Under the pieces are notes generated by a model, which did not search any database, was not told the origin of the DNA, and worked only from the letters and a program-made list of their open reading frames with translations. A program made the translations under genes and the position numbers. From the NCBI RefSeq assembly GCF_010894435.1, contig NZ_JAAIXZ010000014.1, forward strand, positions 248,001-312,000: DNA of 64,000 nt. The letters are read 5' to 3'. Within the stretch, counting starts at the first letter, position 1, and every line of letters begins with the position of its first letter. Below are positions 41,201 to 49,833 of the stretch, one piece after another. Source of the DNA: Pyxidicoccus trucidator. GTDB taxonomy: Bacteria; Myxococcota; Myxococcia; Myxococcales; Myxococcaceae.

Positions 41201-43031
41201 GGGCCTCGTGCTCCGGGAGCCGCTCCAGGATGGCGCTGTGGGTCAGCAACACCTGTGCGGCCGAGTCCTGGAGCAGGTACGCCAGGCGCTCCGGCGGGTG
41301 CGCCGGATCCAACGGGAGGAACGCGCCTCCCGCCTCCAGGGTGGCGAGCATGGCGACCACGAGGTCGAAGCCGCCACGCTCCACGCACACCGCCACGCGG
41401 CTGTCCGCGCCCACGCCGAGTGAGCGCAGGTGCCCGCCGAGCTGGCGCATCCGCGCCTGGAGCTGGCGGTAGGTGAGGGACTCTTCACCGGAGACGAGGG
41501 CGAGGGCGTCCGGCGTGCGCTCCACCTGCTCGTGGAAGACGTGGTGCGCCACCGGGTCCGGGGGCAGCGCCACGGAGGAGTCGTTCCACTCCACCAGCAG
41601 CCGGCGGCGCTCGTCCTCGCCCATCAGCGGCAGCTCGGACAGCCGGGCGGACGGGTTGCGGACGATGCCCTCCAGCAGCCGCCGCAGGTGCGTCACCATG
41701 CGCGCCGCCGTCTCCGGCGTGAACAGGTCCGCCGCGTACCGCAGGGCGCCCATCATGTCGTAGCCCGTGTCCACCAGGTGCAGGTGCACGTCGAGCTGGC
41801 CGTCCTGCTGCGCGAAGAAGGGCACCGGCTCGCCCGGCAGCGAGGAGCCCGCGCCCAGCCCGGGCAGGCGCAGCATGGCGTCCACGGAGATGCCCGCCTC
41901 GATGAACTGCGGGCGGCTCGAGTCCGGCTTCATCCCCAGCCGCTCGGACAGCCGGTGGAAGGGGAAGTCCTGGTGCTCCAGCGCTCCCAGCACCTTCCGG
42001 TACAGGCGATCCTGCAGCTCGCTGAAGGTGGGGTCCCCCTCCAGGTCGCCGCGCATCACCACGAAGTTGACCAGGTACCCGGACAGCCGCTGGTGGTCCG
42101 GCTGCGTGCGGCCCGACATGGGCGTGCCCACCATGATGTCGGTGCGCCCGGTGTAGCGGTGCAGCAGCGTCTGCCACGCCGCCAGCATCACCGCGAAAAT
42201 GGTCTTGCCCTCGGTGCGCGCCAGCGCCCGGAGGCTGGCGGCCAGCTCCGGGCCGAAGCTCAGCTCATGCACCGCGCCCCGGAACGTCCACACCGGCGGG
42301 CGGGAGAAGTCCGCCGGCAGCTCCAGCGGCTGCGCTCCGCCCTGGAGTTCGCGCAGCCAGTACTCCTCCATCTTCAGCCCACGCGCGCCCGCGAGCATCT
42401 CCTTCTGCTGGCGCACATAGCCCGCGTAGTCCGTCGGCAGCGGGGCGAGCCGCGCGGACTCGCCGCCCGTCTCTTCGCGATAGAGTTGCTGGAGCTCCTC
42501 CAGCAGCATGGCCATGGACCACAGGTCGGTGGCGATGTGGTGGACGACGAGCAGCAGGACATGGTCCTGAGGCCCGACGGAGAAGATGTCCAGCCGCGCC
42601 ACGGGGCCCTGCTGGAGGTCGAACGGGCGCAGGTAGCTGCGCCGCATATGGACGAAGAGCTCCGGGTCCGTCACGCCGGGCACGTCGTGCTGCTCCAGCG
42701 CCACGCCCTGCCGCTCGTTGACCCGCTGGCGCGGGCCCTCGGCCGTCGTCTCGTACGTCGTCCGCAGCACGGCGTGACGGGCGGCCAGCCGCGCCAGGGT
42801 GCGCTCCATGGCCTTCAGGTCCACGGTGGCGTTGACGCGGATGGGTAGCGCCACGTTGTACGCGGCGCTCTCCGGCGCGAGCTGGTACAGGAACCACAGC
42901 CCCCACTGGTTCTCCGAGAGCGGAAACAGGGTGTTCGAGGACACCGACCCCTGCTGCTTCAGGAGGAGCGCCAGCTGCTGACGCTGCTCCGGAGACAGCG
43001 CCGCCAACCTATCCTTCAACGAGCCTTGCAT
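20253..43031 (-). CDS. Six-module nonribosomal peptide synthetase with C-terminal thioesterase
   Basis: This is a giant cytoplasmic assembly-line enzyme of 7592 aa. The ATG at 43031 is preferred over an in-frame ATG 33 bp upstream because an AGAGAGA site lies between them. Domain order is C-A-T, C-A-T, C-A-T-E, C-A-T-E, C-A-T, C-A-T-TE. Phosphopantetheine serines are S1059, S2118, S3184, S4711, S6235 and S7301. The carrier domains before the two E domains carry GGDSIL; the others carry GGHSLL. The TE nucleophile is S7429 in GGWSLGA, with a late GDHHSLL histidine. The first C domain would accept the acyl chain made by the upstream PKS (98 bp away). Hand-read pocket codes suggest Phe-Ile-D-Val-D-Leu-Ala-Gly. 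C domains after the E domains are of the D-accepting type (LYPLSPLQQGLLFH), consistent with the predicted stereochemistry. No MbtH-like gene or phosphopantetheinyl transferase is in the window. Confidence 0.97.
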   Translation of the reverse strand: MQGSLKDRLAALSPEQRQQLALLLKQQGSVSSNTLFPLSENQWGLWFLYQLAPESAAYNVALPIRVNATVDLKAMERTLARLAARHAVLRTTYETTAEGPRQRVNERQGVALEQHDVPGVTDPELFVHMRRSYLRPFDLQQGPVARLDIFSVGPQDHVLLLVVHHIATDLWSMAMLLEELQQLYREETGGESARLAPLPTDYAGYVRQQKEMLAGARGLKMEEYWLRELQGGAQPLELPADFSRPPVWTFRGAVHELSFGPELAASLRALARTEGKTIFAVMLAAWQTLLHRYTGRTDIMVGTPMSGRTQPDHQRLSGYLVNFVVMRGDLEGDPTFSELQDRLYRKVLGALEHQDFPFHRLSERLGMKPDSSRPQFIEAGISVDAMLRLPGLGAGSSLPGEPVPFFAQQDGQLDVHLHLVDTGYDMMGALRYAADLFTPETAARMVTHLRRLLEGIVRNPSARLSELPLMGEDERRRLLVEWNDSSVALPPDPVAHHVFHEQVERTPDALALVSGEESLTYRQLQARMRQLGGHLRSLGVGADSRVAVCVERGGFDLVVAMLATLEAGGAFLPLDPAHPPERLAYLLQDSAAQVLLTHSAILERLPEHEALSVCLDVADEVPSGQASILPLTPDALAYSVSRMDLLEAEHPALSPDDLAYVIYTSGSTGRPKGTLLHHRGLVNTALAAARSLRLAPGERALQLASPAFDASVWEVFSVLLSGATLVLAPREQLMPGEELQALLASQRITTVTSTPTVLSRLQPESLPALRTVASAGEALPPTLARRWGEGRLLLNAYGPTETTVCASVTPGPVDPERITIGRPFANTRLYVLDAGLRPLPVGVPGELYIGGVGVALGYLNRPELTAERFLTDPFSTEPRARLYRTGDRARWLPDGELEYLGRIDFQVKLRGLRIELGEIEAALLDQPSVHEAVVLVREDASGDPRLVAYVVPKSSASLVVEDATPDLDLAPLRAALKQRLPEYMVPSAFVVLGALPLSPTGKLDRKALPAPAAPQLVSADPAEAPRTPVEQLLADAFAEVLSLPRVGVNDDFFALGGHSLLATRVVSRIRSSLGITLALRGLFEAPTVAMLARHLQAAATQVRLPALVRASREGSLPLSFAQQRLWFVDQLIPGDAAYNIPAALWLSGALDVESLRRAFEELVRRHEVLRTTFTVTRGVPAQLIHAPSRFELPVVEVSTESTEESRAEALRLCQEDARQPFSLSQGPLLRASLLKLGTEEHVLRINMQHSISDGWSVGVLVRELAMLYGAFQAERPSPLPELAVQYADYAVWQRDWLQGEVLDTQLAWWKEQLQGLTPLELPTDFARPAVRRQRGGMVGVAFPKALADDLQKLARQEGATLFMVLVAGFQVLLARYSGQQDVTVGTPIAGRGSQELESLLGVFVNTLVLRARMEDRPTFRTLLSRVKDMTLGAFAHQDIPFEKLVEALEPTRDLSRQPLFQVMFALQNAPMGDPALPGLSVRLQEIDNGTSKFDFTLSLMETAQGLGGYLNYDADLFEAATMERLVAHYQRLLEGICRAPQQRVDTLELMTDAELREVLVDWNATSTLYPADASVHALFEAQADRTPSAVAVVAGDVEVTYAELEQRANQLARRLVDMRVGPEVRVGVCLERSVDLVVAMLAILKAGGAYVPLDPAHPAERLAYMLADSGVPILLTHGTLGEGLDAPGILLLNLDTERPVLGAMSHQRVRSHVTPDGLAYIIYTSGSTGRPKGVAVHHQAILRLVMETDYVRLTPEDRVAQLSNTSFDAATFEVWGALLCGARLVLVPRDTSLVPADLAKALRDGGVTTLFVTTALFNRMAREYPEGFATAKQVLFGGEASDPEAVRRLLEAGPPQRLLHVYGPTETTTFATWHRVESVDAGARSIPIGRPIANTTGYVLDAALRPVPRGVVGELYLGGDGVARGYHERPELTAEKFVSDPFSTVPGARLYRTGDLVRLRASGAIEFIGRVDHQVKLRGFRIELGEIETALQAHPGVTEAVVLVRDEHGDRKLVAYLVAAEGQQPMPAELREHLVRTLPEYMLPAAFVTLPAWPLNANGKVDRKALPAPTGEHAATTVAGGDAPSTPVQQLVADAFAQVLGLPAVGLGDDFFALGGHSLLATRVVSRIRSSLGFELPLRLLFEASTPGRLAERIESLGLTGTRLPPLERASREQPLPLSFAQQRLWFVDQLMPGDATYNMPVALWLTGTLDAESLRRAFEALVHRHEVLRTTFAAGPDAGQPVQVIHPPARFELALEDLSSRPDVEAREEVQRRAMDEARRPFSLADGPLLRTSLLKLGEREHVLLLNTHHSISDGWSVGVLVRELGTLYVAFHAGQPSPLPELPVQYADYAVWQRGWLQGEVLDTQLSWWRQQLAGLEPLELPTDFPRPAVRRQRGATVAARFPRAVADGLKSLARQEGATLFMVLVAGFQVLLSRYSGQKDVAVGTPIAGRRTQELESLLGMFINSLVLRASLEGNPTFRELLARVKESTLGAYAHQDIPFEKLVEALEPTRDLSRQPLFQVMFALQNAPASAPELPDVSVRLQEVDNGTSKFDLTVSLQETADGLEGTFNYDADLFEAATLERMVEHFGRLLEGVVTSADQRVAELPLLAERERRQLVSDWNATAVDYPRDASLSSLFERQVALTPNAVALVSEETTITYLELEQRANQLARLLRGLGVQEETPVCFCLERGVELIVAHLAILKAGGFYVPLDASYPAERLNSMLEDIQAPVLVTQRKLESAFAGRFATTLCMDALPAEAASIPVTPPPVATHGGSTAYVMFTSGSTGRPKGVLVPHRGVSRLVLGSTFMRFGPEERMMLAAPVTFDASTLEIWGALLHGARLALAPPHSLSLEDLASLSDRYSLTTMWLTAALFEQMTLHQPEALARVSQVLAGGDTLPVARVREHLARLPDGFVFVNAYGPTENTTFTTCHRMTRESRLGAAAPLGGPIANTRVYILDDTLHPVPVGVPGELFCAGDGLAHGYLHRPELSAEKFIPDPFSIEPGARMYRTGDRARWLADGTVDFLGRVDFQVKVRGFRIEPGEVEAALRTHEGVREAVVMAREDVPGNKRLVAYVVPVSPQEGHAATVDTAALRTYLKQKLPEYMVPAAFVLLDVLPLSPNGKVDRKALPTPDAAQVPQGEYTAPRDEVEQRLADIWAAVLRLPRVGIHDNFFALGGDSILSLLVVSRSRQAGFPLTARHLFQHQTVAELAVAARSASALATIDQGPVTGPVPLTPVQRYFLQHQASHPHHFNQSLLLAAHQPLHLDVLDKALRALLAHHDALRLRFRQQDDGSWVQDNASIDEAPLRLEHHDLSALSEAERLNVMEAHATRLQASFDLSQSPLLCAALFNLGSTQRLLICVHHIVVDAVSWRVLLEDLQTTYQRLLQGGQPALPPKTTSFQTWAQKLQQYALSDAMKKEAQGWLRHVDTPPAPLPTDRNGPNTFGSARTVTLALDTEETRALLREVPTAWRSNLQDVLLTALARSLADWTGRHDVWVNLEGHGREDSLIDGADLSRTVGWLTAIYPVLLPMPRNGTAGDGLRAVRESLRHIPHHGVGHSILKWLGPDELSAPLRALPAPQVAFNYLGQLDASSDANAILSLANEPSGAQFAADALRMHPLEVNGSVLDGRLSLLFIYSENLHEQTTIEALAKGFLAHLRTLITTSRSDDAKRLGTADFPLASLTQPVLDTLLQQQGPAVEDLYPLSPLQQGLLFHTVLSPESGVYFEQLAWTVSGAMAVEHFRQAWQGLVDRTPILRTSFAWADLESPLQVVHSHAELPWAQLDWRTVPAAEQKARFAQLLLDDRARGFDLRKAPLMRMTAVRLAEDTWRFLWSHHHLLLDGWSLSPVLQDVFVLFDAVASGREPKLPTRPPYRDYIAWLQRRDTEADDAFWRSALQGFSSPTPLPADTHVTPPEGQHAAQHMLEVALTVEQSNALQAFARQHQLTLSTLMMAAWGFVLGRHSGEQDVVFGNTVAGRPPELPGAEAMVGLLINTLPVRIPLPAGTTPVATWLQALQTQYQQSRNHEHTPLVHIQSLAPVPRGTPLFESLLVFENYPIDDSLTQRTSAMAVRDVEGVERTNYPITATILPGQKLRLRLTFEEPRFTRDSMGRVLDQWRLALLSLAAPETQSLADVTMMDAEERHRVVVEWNATDVAFPSEASVQHVFHQQVERTPEAPALIAGDTVLTFRQLQGRARQLAYRLEALGLGAEGRVALCLERGSPDLVVAMLATLEAGGAFLPLDPAHPPERLAYYLEDSHAQVLLTHRALVDRLPAHGAKVLCLDEEAELLSRLPEAPPAVSVGPERLAYVIYTSGSTGRPKGTLLHHRGLVNTALAIIQGLRIEPGQRALQLASPAFDASVWEVFSALLSGATLVLAQREQLLPGEPLQTTLAQQHISVLLATPTALATLQPEALPELRTVASGGEACPPALARSWVQGRTFLNAYGPTEVTIVATMTKGSMDPERLSIGRAIPNTRLYVLDAALRPQPVGVPGDLYIGGVGVARGYLDRPELTAERFIPDPFSTEPEARLYRSGDRVRWREDGQLEYLGRIDFQVKLRGLRIELGEIEAALLDQPTVHEAVVLVREDAPGDKRLVAYVVPKPPVSQDAAAPELDLAPLRTALKQRLPEYMVPSAFVVLKALPLSVTGKLDKKALPAPDASHQLPQGEYAAPRDEVEQRLADIWAAVLRLPRVGVHDNFFALGGDSILSLLVVSRSRQAGFPLTARHLFQHQTVAELAVAARSASALATIDQGPVTGPVPLTPVQRYFLEHQASHPHHFNQSLLLAAHQPLHLDVLDKALRALLAHHDALRLRFRQQDDGAWAQDNASIDEAPLRLEHHDLSALPAEEQRRELEAHGTRLQASFDLSQPPLLCAALFNLGSTQRLLICVHHIVVDAVSWRVLLEDLQTTYQRLLQGGQPALPPKTTSFQTWAQKLQQYAQSDAMKKEAQGWLRHAATPPAPLPTDSSGPNTYASARTVTFTLDTEETRALQREVPTAWRSNLQDVLLTALAQALSDWTDQGHIWLDLEGHGREDSLIDGVDLSRTVGWFTSIYPVHLSLPRGGTAGDNLRAVRESLRHIPHHGVGFGILKSLGPDELSAPLRALPTPPVAFNYLGQLDASSDTAALLSFANEPAGAEVPPEALRMHPLEVSGSVLGGRLQLVFAYSENLHRKPTIEALAKRFLKHLRALITESHSDDAKRLGTADFPLASLTPPALDSLLQRYGSSVEDLYPLSPLQQGLLFHTLLSPESGAYFEQLAWTASGTMDVAHFRRAWQALIDRTPILRTGFAWEGLDAPLQVVHAHAELPWAQLDWRTVPAAEQKARFAELQAEDRRRGFDLRNAPLMRMTAVRLADDTWRFLWSHHHLLLDGWSLSPILQDVFTLFDAFASGRAPKLPARPLYRDYIAWLQRRDTAADDAFWCTTLQGFSAPTPLPADTHATPPAGTQARQHTLELPLTQQQSAALQAFARQHQLTLSTLTMAAWGFVLSRHAGEPDVVFGNTVAGRPPELPGAELMVGLLINTVPVRIHVPVTTTPVATWLQALREQQQQTRNHEHTPLVHVQTLSSVPRGTTLFESLLVFENYPIDESMEQRTSAMSLKDVEGGDHTHYPLTATVLPGRTTKLQLTYEEPRFERESLQRVLEQWGRALVSLVAPTTQTLADVTMMSAEERQRVLVDWNATDLEHPRDASLASLFEQQAARTPDAVALISGEESLTFAQLEQRATHLAGVLAVLGVGAETPVGVCLERGIDLVVSLLAILKAGGLYVPLDPAYPRQRLGFILEDSGARLLLTRASLASVLPEHSARVLCVDSDEVGSGLAVPSAALPVVSSHQLAYLIYTSGSTGRPKAVAIEHRNAVAFLAWARTVFPPEVLTGTLAATSINFDLSVFELFLPLTTGGTVVMAENALALHTLPAANRVTLVNTVPSVMAELLRSGPLPESVRVVNLAGEPLPTSLVRQLYAQPGVWKVYDLYGPSETTTYSTYALRRADGPATIGRPIGNTRLYVLDEQRQPVPVGVPGELFIGGAGVARGYLGRPDLTAERFLDDPFHSADGERMYRTGDRVRWKEDGTLEYLGRVDFQVKVRGFRVEPGEVETVLCQHEGVREAVVVAREDSPGDKRLVGYVVAAATAHGGEPAALTASIRTFLQQKLPEHMVPSALVVLDALPLSPNGKVDRKALPAPTTTQAGTATEAGNAAHTPVQQLLADAFAEVLGLPAVGLNDDFFALGGHSLLATRVVSRIRASLGVELPLRALFEASTAGQLAERIEALGLTKGPQLPPLVETSREQPLPLSFAQQRLWVLEQLLPGDATYNIPVALGLSGTVDVEALRRAFETVVHRHEVLRTTFAMGADGQPVQVIHPPARFTLPLEDLSSLPDAEARAEVQRRGQDEARQPFSLTDGPLLRASLLKLGASEHVLLLNMHHIVSDGWSVGVLVRELGALYAAFKEGQPSPLPTLPLQYADYAVWQRGWLQGEVLDAQRSWWRQQLAGLEPLELPTDFPRPAVRRQQGATVEFKLPRELSDSLRALGRQEGATLFMVLLAGFQALLSRYSGQKDLAVGTPIAGRRTQELEPLLGMFINTLVLRTSLEGAPTFRELLSRVKESTLGAYAHQDIPFEKLVEELEPTRDLSRQPLFQVMFVLQNAPMGESALPGVSVSQRTLDNGTSKFDLSVAMQETADGLEAGFNYDVDLFEAATIHRMAGHFQKLLEGLAGDPGQRVSELALLGETERRQVLMDWNATETEYARESCIHELFAAQAERTPRAVALMSGESRVTYAGLRQKVDRLARRLRTLGVGPDVRVGVSVERSVDMVVAMLAILEAGGAYLPLDPVYPAERLALMLEDSGATVLLTQHHLSGTFAGYGGHVVHLDGPKDDASRSRARTNTVKASPDDAAYVIYTSGSTGRPKGVVVPHRTVSNFFTGMDALLGSSTPGVWLAVTSISFDIHVLELLWTLCRGYQVVLHDEHAAARMGSAPTLPELLGRHAVTHLQCTPSFARSLVLAPETVAGLGALEHLLVGGEALPGSLARQLRSALPSAALTNMYGPTETTVWSSTYTVMCDDLPATVSIGRPIANTRLYVLDEHLLPVPVGVPGELFIAGEGVVRGYLDRPELTSERFMLDPFHAGSGARMYRTGDRVRRRANGTLDFLGRIDFQVKVRGFRIELGEVESALRAHPGVADTVVVVREDAPGDKRLVAYLVPTGTEAAADATALRTFLKERLPEYMVPSAFVVLEALPLTPNGKVNRRALPAPRQEGSGVAHVAPRDSLELAVARLFEEVLGARSVGIHDDFFTLGGHSLLAVRLMGLLRERTGRTLPLAALFQASTVEQLAALARREPAPWIPLVPIQPGGDLPPFFLVHPVGGGVLGFAELARQLGPRQPLYGLEAQGLDGAEPPLESILEMAYFYIEALRTVQPHGPYRLGGWSLGAVIAFEMARVLRLRGEEVDVVALIEPSPTSYAKGEPLPDASALAGLFDAEPAQAVGLSPEQRAALERVFTANLGALHAHTLKPQAGTVTLLLGADTQGLDEHGPARGWDTLAEHVDVLTMPGDHHSLLSAPYVERLATALAALLERARTHASDTESRRRPG
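20260..24200 (-). other. NRPS module 6: C-A(Gly)-T-TE
   Basis: C domain about 24200-22816, with the MHHIVSDG motif. A domain about 22815-21275, with pocket residues D-I-L-Q-L-G-M-V-W-K in the ten standard positions; this closely matches the well-known glycine code. Carrier serine S7301 (GGHSLL ending at 21140). The type I thioesterase occupies about 21005-20260, with GGWSLGA around 20747. As the last module it sets the peptide C terminus and its release. Confidence 0.85.
24201..27379 (-). other. NRPS module 5: C(D-accepting)-A(Ala)-T
   Basis: C domain about 27379-25993, with LYPLSPLQQGLLFH and SHHHLLLDGWS, the type that follows an epimerase. A domain about 25992-24480, with pocket D-L-F-N-N-A-L-T-Y-K, which I know as an alanine code. 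Carrier serine S6235 (GGHSLL ending at 24338), with no epimerase following, so the residue should be L-Ala. Confidence 0.85.
27380..31960 (-). other. NRPS module 4: C(D-accepting)-A(Leu-like)-T-E
   Basis: C domain about 31960-30574; A domain about 30573-29050; carrier S4711 (GGDSIL); epimerase about 28765-27390 with HHIVVDAVSW, EGHGRED and RTVGWFT intact. The pocket reads D-A-W-L-A-G-A-I-V-K, nearest in my knowledge to a leucine code (DAWLYGAVMK). This is the least certain of the six assignments. The residue should be delivered in D form. Confidence 0.75.
28150..29010 (-). repeat. Near-identical carrier-epimerase repeat, copy 2
   Basis: This covers the end of the module 4 A domain, the carrier and the first part of the epimerase. 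The direct repeat of the segment 4581 bp away (32731-33591) is almost base-for-base. In the stretch around 28786-28936 I see only one difference. The offset equals 1527 codons, one C-A-T-E module. Confidence 0.8.
31961..36545 (-). other. NRPS module 3: C-A(Val-like)-T-E
   Basis: C domain about 36545-35169, with THHSISDGWS; A domain about 35168-33620; carrier S3184 (GGDSIL ending at 33491); epimerase about 33345-31965 with HHIVVDAVSW, EGHGRED and RTVGWLT. The pocket reads D-A-L-W-L-G-A-T-F-K, close to the valine group (DAFWIGGTFK and variants). D-Val is the best estimate, with other small branched residues possible. Confidence 0.78.
32731..33591 (-). repeat. Near-identical carrier-epimerase repeat, copy 1
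   Basis: This is the partner of 28150-29010. The two epimerases match closely up to the motif KKEAQGWLRH and then diverge, so the boundary of recent duplication or gene conversion lies inside the epimerase domain. Confidence 0.8.
36546..39735 (-). other. NRPS module 2: C-A(Ile-like)-T
   Basis: C domain about 39735-38354, where the usual HHxxxDG reads QHSISDG: the first histidine is glutamine but the catalytic second histidine is kept. A domain about 38353-36830, with pocket D-A-F-F-L-G-V-T-F-K, intermediate between two known isoleucine codes. Carrier serine S2118 (GGHSLL ending at 36689); no epimerase. Confidence 0.78.
39736..43031 (-). other. NRPS module 1: C(acyl-accepting)-A(Phe-like)-T
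   Basis: The first C domain (about 43000-41593) has HHIATDLWS, with leucine in place of the usual glycine after the aspartate; this fits a non-canonical domain that takes a polyketide acyl donor. A domain about 41592-40010, with pocket D-A-W-T-A-A-A-V-C-K, near the phenylalanine code of gramicidin and tyrocidine synthetases. Carrier serine S1059. The N-terminal 30 residues (LKDRLAALSPEQRQQLALLLKQ) form a helix likely to dock with the PKS. Confidence 0.78.
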
Positions 43032-43065
43032 GTCCGCGTCTCTCTCTGGATGCACTTCAGGCAAG

Positions 43066-43087
43066 GGGGGCCCCCGAGGGGGCCCCC
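43066..43087. promoter_or_regulatory. Tandem GGGGGCCCCC palindromes between PKS and NRPS genes
   Basis: Two copies of the 10-bp self-complementary block GGGGGCCCCC (43066-43075 and 43078-43087) are separated by GA in the 98-bp PKS-NRPS gap. In RNA they can fold into one very stable hairpin about 35 bases before the NRPS start. It could attenuate, pause or stabilise the transcript. There is no U-tract, and the NRPS needs read-through, so a full terminator is unlikely. Confidence 0.5.
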
Positions 43088-43129
43088 GCCGATGTGGACG
43101 AACCGTGGGAATGACTGAAGAGGGCCTGC

Positions 43130-48817
<5,688 letters not shown>

Positions 48818-48856
48818 GTTTCACTTCCCCCTCTGAAATTCGACCTTCCCCAGATG

Positions 48857-48886
48857 TTGACAGGTCGCCGTCAGGGCCCCTATTAC
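48857..48886 (+). promoter_or_regulatory. Candidate promoter for the gene at 49005
   Basis: A perfect -35 TTGACA (48857-48862), an 18-bp spacer and TATTAC (48881-48886, four of six matches) point rightwards, predicting a leader of about 110 bases before the ATG at 49005. It lies back to back with the candidate PKS promoter. Confidence 0.45.
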
Positions 48887-48910
48887 TTCAATCCCTGACA
48901 GATGTTTGTT

Positions 48911-48938
48911 ATTACAGGAAACCTTCACTCCCGGTCAA
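48911..48938 (-). promoter_or_regulatory. Candidate promoter for the PKS-NRPS operon
   Basis: On the minus strand, TTGACC (48938-48933) and TGTAAT (48916-48911) are separated by 16 bp, each matching five of six sigma-70 consensus positions. The predicted start near 48904 leaves an 87-base leader before the PKS ATG. The 187-bp intergenic region is distinctly AT-rich relative to its surroundings. Confidence 0.5.
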
Positions 48939-49004
48939 TCACGATAATCGGACCAACGCTCCAGGGTGGAAACCCTGGCATCGGGAGCTGAACCAGGAGG
49001 AGTC

Positions 49005-49655
49005 ATGAAACATCTTTTTTCTCGTTCTCGCGGAGTGGTGCTCGGGTTGTCCCTGCTGTTCGGTACCGCAACCAGTGCAGAGTCGGTGCCAACCGCGAGT
49101 GGGGTGCCGGGCGAGTCACGTCCGACGCCACGAACGTTGCTGGACGGTGACGTGGAGCACGGCGGCTACGGAGGGCCGTCGGCGACGTACTCGCGGATGC
49201 TGGGCTCGAACGTGTTGCTCGTCGGTGGGCGTGGCGCATGGCTGATCGATCAGCGCTTCGCGGTGGGCGCGGCCGTGAACGGCTTGATACCCACCGGAGG
49301 GGCGTTTCAGGTGCAAACGCGCGAGCCGTATGATCTTCGCCTGGGGTACGGCGGATTGTGGCTGGAGTACATCTTTACACCCCACCGCGTACTGCACTCC
49401 ACGGTGGGCGTTCTCCTCGGAGGCGGGTGGCTGAACCGACGCAATGGGAGGTTCGCCGGAGAGGAGACCCTGGGGGTAGACGTGATGTTCGCCGTGGAGC
49501 CCTCGGTCATGACCGAGGTCAACGTCACGGGCTTTTTCCGCGTGGGCGCGGGCGTCAGCTACCGGTACCTGGGCGACGTGGATCTGGAGGGCCTGGAGAG
49601 CAGCGACCTGAGCGCCTTCGCCGGCACGCTGTTCTTCAAGTTCGGCAGCTTCTGA
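49005..49655 (+). CDS. Small outer membrane beta-barrel-like protein (216 aa)
   Basis: The ATG at 49005 follows an AGGAGG site and starts a signal peptide (MKHLFSRSRGVVLGLSLLFG, cleaved near SAES). The mature protein alternates short amphipathic strands (NVLLVGGRGAWLI, RFAVGAAVNGLI, LRLGYGGLWLEYIF, GVGVSYRYLG-like) and ends in the aromatic FFKFGSF, the usual C-terminal barrel signal. It is divergent from the PKS and shares its promoter region, so it might be co-regulated or act in export across the outer membrane; that is inference. Family not recognised. Confidence 0.75.
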   Translation: MKHLFSRSRGVVLGLSLLFGTATSAESVPTASGVPGESRPTPRTLLDGDVEHGGYGGPSATYSRMLGSNVLLVGGRGAWLIDQRFAVGAAVNGLIPTGGAFQVQTREPYDLRLGYGGLWLEYIFTPHRVLHSTVGVLLGGGWLNRRNGRFAGEETLGVDVMFAVEPSVMTEVNVTGFFRVGAGVSYRYLGDVDLEGLESSDLSAFAGTLFFKFGSF

Positions 49656-49660
49656 GGTGG

Positions 49661-49699
49661 AACGGCCCGGTGGAGCCGATGAGGGTCCGCCGGGCCGTT
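49661..49699 (+). terminator. Stem-loop terminator after the beta-barrel gene
   Basis: AACGGCCCGG (49661-49670) pairs with CCGGGCCGTT (49690-49699), a perfect 10-bp stem with a 19-base loop six bases after the stop. It is followed by TCGGGTTTC. The next gene is convergent. The remaining bases to 49833 show no gene. Confidence 0.7.
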
Positions 49700-49833
49700 T
49701 CGGGTTTCTCAGGGCTTGAGAGGGATCAGGAGTCGTTGCATCCGAGGCAACATCCAGACAGGGATTGTTGCTTCGGAGGTTACAGGCGCTGCTCCGGTGC
49801 CTGTCTCAGCGATGAAACATCGACGCAGGCCGC

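Noticed and set aside
43032-43064. Upstream in-frame ATG for the NRPS
   Set aside because: The AGAGAGA ribosome site lies between this ATG and the one at 43031, so it serves the latter.
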